Assembly (NCBI GenBank): GCA_029721435.1
Contig: CM056574.1
Coordinates: 4,973,001-5,037,000, forward strand
DNA from: Gymnothorax reevesii
Taxonomy: Eukaryota; Chordata; Actinopteri; Anguilliformes; Muraenidae
DNA: 64,000 nucleotides
Direction of reading: 5' to 3'
Positions within the stretch are counted from its first letter, which is position 1. Every line of letters starts with the position of its first letter. The notes under the pieces are model-generated. The model did not search any database. It was not told the origin of the DNA and worked only from the letters and a program-made list of their open reading frames with translations. Position numbers and translations under genes: made by a program. Below, piece after piece: positions 45,471 through 54,985 of the stretch.

Positions 45471-46032
45471 ATTAAATGGTGATATCTTACCTTCAGCATG
45501 GGAAACTTCACAAACATAACACTACTATAGACCATGTAATACTGGTACAAACAAATCGAGGAATGACACTAAGTCTCCAGCTTGAAATGCGAGCTGAATG
45601 AACAGAACTGAGCACTTTTCCCTCTTAGCTGTGAAATCCAGTGTCTGACTAAATCCAGCTTCACAAAGAAACCTATCAGCCGATGCTGAAAATGAAATGG
45701 TGCTTTAAGATCGAGGCAGCATGAATTATCTGAAAAGGAAACGGAAGGCAAACGATGCAGGATATACTCGGGGAAAATTGATCTTTAACCAACTCCACCT
45801 TGTTCCCCACAATAAGGAAGATAAGATAAGGAAGATCTAAATCAACATATCAGGTTTCTGAAAATGATTTTAAATATGTATCATTAAGTATGGGCCCACA
45901 GTATGAGTTGTATTTTCAGTGGGTACTGGGGAAGTTACAGAATTTCAGAAAAAAGAAATGCGTTGCTGTTCAACTGAACAGTTTTAATTGCTTGATTACA
46001 ATACTGCTTTTGAGCTCAACTCAAATTTTAAT
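45471..46032. other. Unassigned sequence
   Basis: No gene or repeat recognised. Confidence 0.35.
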
Positions 46033-46557
46033 TCAATGTAATGTACTGTCGTCACCTTTGGCCACTTTCATGGCCACCAGGGAGAACTTTTTGAAAAACT
46101 GCAATAACTCAAACAGCTTTGATGGGCATTTTGTCAAATCTGAATCGAATGATCCTGGTCCATAGGGGACAACACCTATTGTTTTGTGTAACTTTATAAC
46201 CTTCCCAGTAGCGCCACCACCAGGTCTAACTTTAAATATCCAAAAGCAATAATCCAAAGAGTTTTGATTGGAATCATGTCTGGTGCAAACCGACGTGTCA
46301 CAACCCATGGTTGTTTTTAATTGTCTCCTTTCCAGCAACCTACTCGGGCAGCGTGGTTTGTCATCTTTAATAGATTTCCTATCTAGTCTTATTCCCCACG
46401 CCCTGGAGTGATCGATTATGTGCTCTGCGGCTTGTGTGTGTGGCCTTTGTATGAAAGACGGCTTGGCATACTTTCTATCTAGCAGTGTTCCTGGATTGTA
46501 ACGCTTTGTCCTGCTAAGCCTATCAGCCAGTTTATCTTCTAGTTTTGAGCAAACCAC
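46033..46557 (-). pseudogene. Possible retroelement remnant with GIY-YIG-like tail
   Basis: A 174-codon open frame. Its middle (AEHIIDHSRAWGIRLDRK ... CPSRLLERRQLKTT) has the spacing of the C-terminal part of Penelope-like GIY-YIG endonuclease regions (an EH..DH block, then R..LE). Upstream and downstream domains are missing. The resemblance is weak and is an inference; it could be an unrelated chance frame. Confidence 0.3.
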
Positions 46558-46699
46558 TTCTTTTGTGTGTTTATCAGTACTTTACTGGGAGAGAAATATG
46601 TAAATATTCTTCTGTCTTATTAAGCTGCTTAGCCTCAATATCAGTCTCCAGAGTTGAGACCACATTCCTGTTAATAATCTAGTGTGCTCCTCTTGGCCA

Positions 46700-48355
46700 G
46701 TTTATTAGGAACACCTCCCAAGCCTTCATTGAGCTTCAGAATTGGAACTGTGTTCCCAATACACTCTTTGGTCCAGCCTCAGCACCAACAAACTCTCAAA
46801 AGATTGGAAATCTGCTTTTGTCCTTCTCTTGTTAAAAGGGGCTGACCCATCAGATGTGAATAATTATAGGCCTATTTCCAAATTATGCACTATTGCCAAA
46901 ATATTGTAAAAAATCATCAGTGAACAATTAAAAGATTTCCTAGAATCTAATAGTTTTTTAAATCAATTTCAATCTGACTTTAGGAAGCAACATAGTACCG
47001 TTACAGCTGCCCTGAAAGTTTTAAACGATTTTGTTGAAGACCTCAATTTTAAAAAAGCATGCCTCGCCCTTTTTATTGATCTCTCTATGGCGCTTGACTC
47101 GGTCAACCACGAGATATTGCTCAACATCTTAAAGAAAATCAGCATTTCTAACCAGGCAGGTACCTGGTTTGCTGATTACCTGTCCAATAGGACTCAGTGT
47201 GTTCAGACGGCCAACACCACATCTTTACTAGAGATCACTAAAGGTGTGTTGCAGGGCTCGGTCCTTGGACCCATTTTATTCTCTATCTACATAAATGATC
47301 TTTGTGTCAACTTGTTAAATGCTGCCTATCGTCTGTATGCCGACGATAATGTTATTTATTGTTGTGCGTCCTCTGTTGTACATGCATTTGAGTTGTTACA
47401 GTCTGCTTTCATTGTTGTCGAGGCCCGTCTGCGAAGTCTCAAATTGGTCTTCAACGCCAACAAATCAAAAATGATGGTTTTCTCAAAAGCTCCTTTCTCA
47501 AATGAAATTACCTCTTCTATAATAACTGCTGAAGGTAATCCAATTGAGGTAGTCACCAATTACAAATACTTGGGTTTCCTCTTAGATTGTGAGCTTTCCT
47601 TCAAACCACATATTGAAAACCTGGTCAAAAAACTCAGGCTGAAGCTTGGTTTATTTTATAGAAATCGTTTATGTTTCTCTCTGGGAGCACGTAAACTGCT
47701 TGTGTTGTCAACTTTTTTACCTTTAATTGACTATGCAGATGTGCTGTATATGCGCGCCCCGTCTTAAAGGTTTTTCATTGGCTGTAGTCGCCTTACACAT
47801 CATTGTCAACTTTATGTCCAGTCTGGCTGGCCACCTCTGAGCGCTCTGAGAAAAACACATTGGATGCTTATAATCTATAAGGCACTCCTCGGTTTGGTCC
47901 CTTCCTATTTATGTTCGCTCCTCCGAAGAGCAGAAAGCCATTATGCCTTACGGTGCAGTGACTTCTTTTACTTGAATATTCCACGAGTTCAGACTGAACA
48001 TGGCAAAAAAGCATTCAGTTTTGCTGCCCCGTCTTCTTGAAACAATCTTCAGGCCGATCTTAAAATGTCTGAACTTGTTTCTTTTAATGTCTTCCGTCGT
48101 CTCCTAAAAGATCAACAGGAAAAATTGTCTGGACAGTGCCTCTGGTTTTAATTACACTGTCATCACAACCCCTTTGCGCTTTGTTTTTATCATGTTCAAC
48201 TGTGCTCCATTTATTTTTATGTATTTGTATATTAATTTTATTTTATTGTATTTTATGAATGCTTTTTACGACGTGTGCTGCTGCCTTCTTGGCCTGGTCA
48301 CCCTTGAAAATGAGATCACGATCTCAACGGGATTTTACCTGGTTAAATAAATGAC
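46700..48355 (+). pseudogene. 5'-truncated LINE (Jockey/CR1/L2 group, Rex1-like style)
   Basis: Reverse transcriptase blocks in order: VNNYRPISKLCTIAKIL (46855-46905, followed by a TAA), QSDFRKQHSTVTAA, LALFIDLSMALDSVNHEILL (open frame 47087-47767), GVLQGSVLGPILFSIYINDL, LYADDNVIYCC (catalytic YADD near 47334) and VVTNYKYLGFLLDCELSF. After a stop at 47765 the C-terminal part continues in other frames, and the copy ends with the fish LINE tail 'gagatcacgatctcaacgggattttacctggttaaataaatg'. FRKQHST, SVNHE and YADD are recognisable; several positions are degraded. Confidence 0.88.
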
Positions 48356-48394
48356 AGAAATGCTTCAATTACATTTAATTCCTAAGAATTGTTC

Positions 48395-48611
48395 AGAGTG
48401 CCAATAATTGGGGAACAGGTGATTTTATGAAAAATAATTATTTCTTAGTCAGGGATTTTTTTTTTCCCTTAAAATTCACTTTAGCTGACTCTTGCATTTT
48501 TTTTTTTTAATTTTCAGCGTGAGAGTATTCCTGTGCAATAAAAATGGAATTTATTTTAAGGCTTTTAACACATCTTAACCTGGGGTGCCAATAATTATGG
48601 AGGGCACTGTG

Positions 48612-48612
<1 letters not shown>
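48395..48612 (+). mobile_element. Tc1-type non-autonomous element fragment
   Basis: Inverted 'gagtgccaataattggggaac' (48400) and 'ggggtgccaataattatggagggcactgt' (48583-48611). The latter is the well-known terminus of fish Tc1-like elements. There is no coding capacity. Confidence 0.65.

Positions 48613-48659
<47 letters not shown>
48613..48659. repeat. (TA)n microsatellite
   Basis: About 22 TA units directly after the Tc1-type terminus, which inserts at TA. Confidence 0.95.
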
Positions 48660-48660
<1 letters not shown>

Positions 48661-48930
48661 GTATGTTATTGCCTGCATTCAGTAAAAACGGCCTGATGAT
48701 ATGTGTTGTTTTGGCCGACCTGTATCGGCCGAGTTAGGCACGTGCACAAGTAACCATTGGCAACTGTGGCATTCGCTCTCTTCAGAGACGCAGACGACAG
48801 TCGCGGACCGAGCATTTAGCTCTTTAATGAGTCTTGAAGTCCTACTTCAGAAGTCATACTCATAATATTGTCACGATAGCACAACATATGTAACTGATTA
48901 ATAAAATATAATAAATTGGAAATTTTTGCA

Positions 48931-49015
48931 TTGCCTTGGTATTGGCCTTTGGGTCGCGGTATTAGCCCTCGGCCGCCAATATGGCGACCCTCAGGCTTAT
49001 ACCATGGCAATACGG
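48931..49015. repeat. Stem-loop MITE-like structure
   Basis: 'attgccttggtattggcctttgggtcgc' pairs with 'gcgaccctcaggcttataccatggcaat' at about 22 of 28 positions, with a 28-bp loop. This layout fits a small foldback MITE. Confidence 0.7.
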
Positions 49016-49368
49016 AAATAAGCAATTAATAACATATATACTTAACTATACTTAACTTAAGAGAAATGCATGGGTGAGGTATGTGCTGTATTTGTGACAA
49101 ATTGAAGAATCGATTGATTTTTATTGCTTTTCCAGTGAGGCACGTGAGGAAATAAAGAAAAGCCCCCCCCCCCCCCCAACCAGCTCTTTGTCCCTGTCGC
49201 TCTCCTGCCCTGGTACATCGACGCTTTTGGTGGCCCTCCCTCTCCACGGATACCAGCTCATCATCGCAGCCTGCCATGTATGTGTCCAATCAGAGTCAAG
49301 CACTCAGTGTCCCCAACAGTTTGCTGCTCCCCTCAGAACTTCCCAACTGATCATAGGCAGACAGTGCA

Positions 49369-49527
49369 ATAGATTTTGTAATGGGCTCACCACCGTCAAG
49401 ATGAAGTCTGGTAATCCTCGCCATCATTGACCGATTCTTTAAGTCTGCCCATTTCATGCCAAAAGCTGCCCATAGTAAAGGAGACTGCTGACTTACTCCT
49501 GCAACATGTTGTCCATCTTCATTCATA
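49369..49527 (+). pseudogene. Ty3/Gypsy integrase core fragment
   Basis: The frame IDFVMGSPPSR, then a TGA, then SLVILAIIDRFFKSAHFMPK is the first part of a Gypsy integrase core. After a 1-nt shift at about 49482, ETADLLLQHVVHLHS follows. Both pieces correspond to the block around the first catalytic aspartate (D in IDFV). It is too short and broken to be a gene, and differs from the Gmr1-like integrases in this window. Confidence 0.75.
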
Positions 49528-49529
49528 AG

Positions 49530-49880
49530 TAAAGTGGCCCAGGAGCCCCCCTCACTGGCTGCTTCCTCCAACTCCTCCAGGGGAACCCCAAGCCGTTCCC
49601 AGGCCAGCCAGGAGAAATTAGACCCTCCAGCGTGTTCTGGGCCTGGCTCGGGGCCTCCTCCCAGTCGGACATGCCCAGGAAAACCTCTAAAGGGAGGCAT
49701 CTGAACCTCCTCAACTGACTCCTGAGCTCCTAACCCTATCCCTAAAGGTCAGCCCAGTCACCCCACAAAGAAAGCTTATTTTCACCGCTTGTAGTCACAA
49801 TTTTGATATTTCAGTCACTACCCAAAGCTTGTGACCATAAGTGAGGGTTGGAAAGTATATCAACTGGTATATGGTAACTA
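49530..49880 (-). pseudogene. LINE 3' coding remnant (RTE/Rex-type fish LINE)
   Basis: The minus-strand reading contains FRGFPGHVRLGGGPEPGPEHAG and, in an adjoining frame, LAWERLGVPLEELEEAASE. This is a tail I recognise from very common fish LINE proteins. It is frameshifted and lacks the reverse transcriptase. Confidence 0.6.
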
Positions 49881-50117
49881 CGCAGAGTTAAGTTGTTCAA
49901 AATTCAAGCTGATGACATTGTAAATGAGGAGTCCACTTGCAAAGCCTTCTAAGTCAAGTTGGTCAATTTTTTAGAAAAATCGGATTTTTTGGTAGGCATA
50001 GAAATGATCCTCCATAGATACCAATTTTCTCTATACTGAAACTATTAGCCTTGCAGACATAGTCCTTGAGGCAATTCATTATTTTTTTAAGGAATGTCTT
50101 TGATTTTTCAACGCAAA
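49881..50117. other. Short unassigned stretch
   Basis: No feature recognised. Confidence 0.4.
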
Positions 50118-51295
50118 TGTTAGGACCCTGTTCATGCACGGTGGCATAGTGGTTAGCACTACTGCCTCACAGCAAGAAGGTTGTGGGTTCAAATCCGGCC
50201 TGGGGCCTTTCTGTGTGGAGTTTGCATGTTCTCCCCGTGTTTGCGTGGGTTTCCTTCGGGTACTCCGGATTCCCCCACCCACATAACATGCAATATAGGA
50301 ACCCTCCCTCCTGTATGGCTGCGTATGAATGTTTGGTGGTGGTCGGAGGGGCCGTAGGTGCATACTGGCAGCCACGCTTCTGTCAGTCTGTGGCTACAAA
50401 CCATACAAACCACCATCAGAGCGTGAATGTGTGAGTGAATGAATAATGCCTCCATTGTAAAGTGTCTTTGAGTGTCCAAAAAAGCGCTCTATAAAATTGA
50501 TGCATTATTATTATGCAATGTTTATGTTTTGTGCCTGGCCATGCCATGTTTATTGATTCTTGTGTTTAAGTGACCTCTGCTTGTTATTATGACTACTCTT
50601 TGATTGCGTATTGTGTTTTGGTATTTGGATTTTATGTCTTGTCTCTCGCTGGTTCCATTTTGGTCAGATCGTTGTTTGTTCATAGGAATGTCTTGTGATC
50701 CCTGTCTGCGTTTTGGCATTCACCAAATTCATGTCATTAGATTTTTCCTCATGCGTCAATCCTGATTATTGTTTCATTGATCGCACCTGTTCTCCCTTGT
50801 CATGTGTTCACCCCGGATGTGTATATAAGGTGTCTTCACATTAATTTCCATGTCAGATCGTAACTTCCTTGTTTCTTGTGCCACGTTTCTCGCCTCGCCT
50901 CATTGTGATTTATCTTTCTGACTGGATTGCCCAACTTCTGATTCTTGGTTTGCCCTTTTTGGATATTGTTGCATCTGCGTGTTTTTGACCTTTTTCTGCC
51001 TGACCTTGATTTTGTGGATTGCTGCCCTGTTTACGATTCGGACTGTCCTTTGGCTGATGAGTTTGCTTCTCCCTCAAACCTACGCCTGTGTACCGGATCT
51101 GTTTTGCCTGACTAAGGTTTTTGTAATTGGTGCTCTGGTAACGAACTCTGCTCTGCCCCATTGGAATTCCAGCTTTGGATTACGGACTCTGTACTGTTGC
51201 CTTTCTCTCTGCGGGGGTTATCCCCCTTATTCAATAAAGCACCAATTTTTTGCTATCCCGTGTCCTCGCATTTGGTTCCAGATCGCTTCCTCACA
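50118..51295 (+). mobile_element. Solo LTR of a teleost Gypsy-type element, split by a SINE
   Basis: TG (50118) to CA (51295), flanked by GCAAA at 50113-50117 and 51296-51300. It has a TATA box (gtgtatataagg, 50819-50830) and an AATAAA signal (51233). Without the 382-bp SINE and its 8-bp duplication, the LTR is about 788 bp. No internal domain remains, so it arose by recombination between LTRs. Confidence 0.85.
50137..50518 (+). mobile_element. tRNA-derived SINE
   Basis: Starts 'cacggtggcatagtggttagcact' (A-box-like) with 'gggttcaaatccggcc' (B-box-like, RNA polymerase III internal promoter), then the common fish SINE body ('gtgtggagtttgcatgttctccc') and an ATT-type tail. It is flanked by TGTTCATG (50129-50136) and TGTTTATG (50519-50526), one C/T mismatch. 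Confidence 0.88.
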
Positions 51296-51300
51296 GCAAA

Positions 51301-51569
51301 GTTTTGACTTAACAGGTTTTGAAAGTCGAGTGGAAATTTAGCAAGATTTGACAGTGTTTAAACCAGCCCCGTTGCTTAATAGGTGAAGATATTTGACTCA
51401 GGACCCACTCTACATGCCACTCAATGCAACAGACAGCACAGTGATTGAATAGCTGCTATGACAGTGACAACATAAACATGAGTCCATGGGTTCAAATCCC
51501 CCTTTCATGGTATCACTGTCATCACACGTTTCTGAACTGCACTAACCAACAAACTAGAACCAAATGTGT
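51301..51569. other. Short unassigned stretch
   Basis: No feature recognised between the LTR and the hAT-type element. Confidence 0.4.
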
Positions 51570-51689
51570 TACCATACCAGAGACGTCACCAGGATGCCAA
51601 GCTTGGGTGGGCATTTGTCCTCTTTGGGGGGGGCAAAGAAAAAGTACCTCTAAATCGCCGTTAAAATAAAAAAAAATTATATATGTGTC

Positions 51690-51775
51690 GGCTGGTGAAA
51701 TGGCGATAGGGGAGGGACATTAACAGGTGTGGTCAGCTTTCATTAATTATGCGCAGTCTAGGGTTGTGCCGATCG
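51690..51775 (+). repeat. Interspersed repeat of the 'gcggctggtga' family, copy 4 (internally deleted)
   Basis: 'gtcggctggtgaaatggcgataggggag' is followed directly by 'acattaacaggtgtggtcagctttcattaat', joining two parts that are about 80 bp apart in copy 3. Confidence 0.65.
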
Positions 51776-51898
51776 CGAACCGCGATTTTTTTTTTAAGGT
51801 ATAGCATCACCACCTGCTGCCATGAGTTTTCTCTTCTCCTTCATTAAAACCAACGCAGGTTGAATGAAAGTGCGACACATCAAAGGGCATGTGAAATG

Positions 51899-52846
51899 CT
51901 TCCGGGAAAAAATAATGACTGACATCAGTATTTTTCGGCTTCATGCTGCACGGAGCCAAGTTAATGACTTCGGAATCGCCTCCTATTAACCAATTAGGCA
52001 ACTCTCAGAAAAACAAACCTGCTCCCATTTATTTTGCTTGATTGGCAGTCAAATGTTGGATTCGTTTACTCTCTAGTTGAATGAGTAGAGCTGTTTAGAC
52101 AGCATGATTGATTGATTGATGCATTTCGAAATTTAAATGGCCATAGAATAGCAGATTTGCATGAACACGATTTTCATTGTCAAGCGATTTCGTGCGACTG
52201 ATCATTTATATCTCACGTTCAGGTTTCATCCGCTTTTGCAGAAGAGGAAGAATTTTTATAATTATTCAAACTGCCATTCTTTCAATATAACACCGTAGCC
52301 CAGTTAGGTTTGTCTGCTTTTCACAACTGAAATTGCTTGATTGTTATTCAGACCAAGTACACCGGAGAAGATTTAGGGAAGGGCGGAGCACCTGTAATTT
52401 GCGAAATCTAAGCTCAGGCTTCTTCCCAGCAGCATTTTAAATAGTTTAAGCCGCTTCAGGTGTGTGTGTTTCAAAAAATTACACGACTGCCTACACACCC
52501 ATGACTGCAAGGTGGGAAAACATTCTCAAACGCGGATGAAACATGAATGTGAGATATAAATGATCAGTCGCACGAAATGGCGTGGCAATGACATCGTGTT
52601 CATGAAAATCTGCTGTTCTACGGCTATTTAAATTTCTAAATGCATCAATCAAACATGCCGTCTTGATAAACAGCTCTACTCGTTCAACTTGGAGAGTAAA
52701 GGAATCCACCATTTCATAGCCAATCAAGCAAAGTAAATGGGAAAACGTTTACTTTTCCTAGAGTTGCATTCCGTCGTCCTTTACTTGACTCCGTGAAGCA
52801 TGTCGCCGAGAAAAAGTTATGCCAGTCAAGTTTGTTTTCCGGAAGC
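51899..52846. repeat. Inverted repeat inside the hAT-type element
   Basis: Arms 51899-52242 and 52523-52846 pair in inverse orientation ('gcttccgg', 'cacggag-caagt', 'tttactctc', 'gagtagagctgttta', 'catgaacacgat', 'tttcgtgcgactgatcatttatatctcac', 'gtttcatccgc'). Spacer about 280 bp. Probably the long terminal repeats of another non-autonomous element. Confidence 0.85.
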
Positions 52847-54000
52847 TCCAGACTAGCCGCCTGGGCTCACTCGGTAGCCTACTCAGGTTATAACCACACG
52901 AGTCAATACAGATGGCAAACTGGTACACAAATTACTTTAATGTGAAACAACAAGACTGACAAAATAAGAGGTGGCAGAAGTTGCAACAAAAGAGATATGG
53001 GCGAAGTTTTAATTCCCTGAGAGAAGCACAGGGCCGTAGACGTGACCTCAGGCTGATGAGTGGAGACGGCGGTCTAAGAGTATGGGAGGGTCCCTAGTAA
53101 TTCAATAGTGCCCATTGTAGACTATGGGGCCTCAAGCCTACAACCCTTTGGATAAAAAATTTCGTAGTCTCCACATAGGCATACTAAATGAACTATGTAG
53201 ATGAATTAAGTGATGATTGAGAATCACAAAAATACTTTGTTCTCTTTTTTTCCGACCCTCATTAAGCGGGAAAAGCCGTTAATTAGATAATAGGGTTTTC
53301 TACAAGTTTAAAAAAACCTTTGCCTTTAAAAAAGACAGCATTACATCAGTTCGGGTTGGTGTTTTTATGTTTTCTTGACTATTTCTGAAGTAATTTAAAT
53401 AAAATGAGGTAAATTTTTGCATTCTCATCACTTTTCTCAATGCCCACATGAAAACTGATCAGAAATTTAGCATATTAAAATAACGAGCAGTTGATGCACA
53501 AACTAATTTTCATTGAGAGTCGCCTATAAAGTGACCAGGATAGGCAAATTACCTCAAACACAAATATTTATGTCACCTAACTTCTAGGATTTGACATAAA
53601 ACCTTACAATTGAAATGAATGAAAAAAAATGAAATGATTCAAAAAATAAAAGTACAGAAAATGTGCAGCATTGTAGATCCCCTCTCAAAAATTATAAAAT
53701 ATGACAGAATATTTATCATGAGAACAAAAGATATTTGACATTTTAATAATTTTTAAATAATTTCTGAACTATTTTGGTCGTATGCCAACTACGAGACTTC
53801 GAAATAACGAATGTTAATAGTTCACCCACTGTCTATTGGTTTCACAGAGGATTAGACCGGCAAAGGAATCCACCAATCACACATAGTGATAGATAAATCA
53901 AGCACAGTAAAGCTCACTCTAATTGGCTGTCTACCTCTGGCCGTGAATCAGTTGGATATCCCATGTTTGCTGTCAAATAGTAGTAAATCAGTTTTTTATC
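52847..54000. other. Unassigned interior of the hAT-type element
   Basis: AT-rich, no open frame and no hAT transposase motif seen. Confidence 0.4.
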
Positions 54001-54087
54001 TTGAGTTTTCTTTGGGGGGGCAGAGCTTTTCTCAGGGGGGGCACTGCCCACCCCCTGCCCCCCCTTGGTAACGCCCCTGTACCATAC

Positions 54088-54357
54088 TGTGATTGTCACC
54101 ATAAGGCAATGAGAATCGTGTTTCCACAGTGGCTGATGATTTAGCAAAAGTAGACAGTTTTCCTCCTTGACTTGGTCTAGTCGACTCCTCAAATAATGAT
54201 CAAGTAACAAAATAAGCTCTTGGGAAAATATTGTGAAAATAGCTAAGGAGAAATATATGAATTCTAAAATTTGTATAGAAAAATAAAAAAAAAAGATGCA
54301 AAAAGTGGTAATTTGGAGTCTTAAAAAATTACACCAGCATTAGTTAGCGATCAGTTA
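54088..54357. other. Short unassigned stretch
   Basis: No feature recognised between the hAT-type element and the family B retrotransposon. Confidence 0.4.
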
Positions 54358-54361
54358 CAAG

Positions 54362-54866
54362 TGTAATGTGAATATAGGCCACTAGATGGCAGTATTTACC
54401 TTTTATTTGTTAAGCTCAGACTGGAGTCATGTTTAGACATGTCCTGGACATGTCTGGGGCAAGTCTCAGAAAATTAAAAAAAAGAGGTCTAAATGTGGGT
54501 GGGGTCTGCAAAAGAGTATATAAGGAAAAGAATTGAGACAGTAAAGTAGGAGGAGAAATTGCAATGAGAAGGATACATGTGACCAGACCTGTCATTTCTG
54601 TTCAAGACCTGTGAAGTTTTCTTTTGTGGATTTTTGCCTTTGTTACAGCATTTTCTTCATCCAGGACATCACCAAGCCACCCCACCAAAAAAGGACTGTA
54701 ATTATTTCTGTTTTTATTATTTATCAATCTTGGTCTTTAGTTGTAGGTTGTTATTAGTCTTTGTCTTTGTTAAAAATTAAATGTGTTTTAGTTGTTAAAA
54801 CTGTGTTTGTCATCCCTTGCTGTTGCTGTTGTGTTATAAATGCAATAACAAATTGGGGCCATAACA
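54362..54866 (+). repeat. 5' LTR, family B
   Basis: 505 bp, TGTAATG...CATAACA. Contains near-inverted 'agacatgtcc/ggacatgtct' words in U3, a TATA box (gtatataagg) near 54515, and at its very end a second copy of the LTR-end/primer-site boundary (see findings). Confidence 0.95.
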
Positions 54867-54869
54867 AAT

Positions 54870-54890
54870 TGGGGGCTCAAGGTCCGGGAT
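54870..54890 (+). promoter_or_regulatory. Primer-binding site, tRNA-Pro type with 3-nt insertion
   Basis: TGGGGGCTC (54870-54878), AAG (54879-54881), GTCCGGGAT (54882-54890). The first and third parts together equal the classic tRNA-Pro primer site TGGGGGCTCGTCCGGGAT; AAG is extra. It lies 3 nt after the LTR. Confidence 0.8.
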
Positions 54891-54985
54891 AGACCATTTT
54901 GTGAGTCATTTATTAAAAATCTAACATTTCAAATTGTAAAATTGATTTTTTTTTTAAATTGAATACATATATATTGACAACAGCA

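Larger units (their letters stand above)
51578..54079. mobile_element. hAT-type element with 8-bp target duplication, composite
   Basis: Flanked by TACCATAC at 51570-51577 and 54080-54087, the 8-bp duplication expected for hAT. The termini CAGAGACGTCACCAGG and (inverted right end) CAGGGGCGTTACCAAG are imperfect inverted repeats followed by G-rich runs (ggggggggc). The 2.5-kb interior has no transposase. It contains a fragment of the 'gcggctggtga' repeat (51690-51775), an 'agggttgtgccgatcgcg' word and a 335-bp-armed inverted repeat (51899-52846). Confidence 0.85.

Noticed and set aside
49369..49527. Part of another Gmr1-like element
   Set aside because: The integrase motif (IDFVMGSPP) is of the ordinary Gypsy type, not the VDCVGPLPKTRSG type of the two Gmr1-like elements.
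50079..50479. Overlapping open frames of 83-98 codons
   Set aside because: They are translations of the SINE body.
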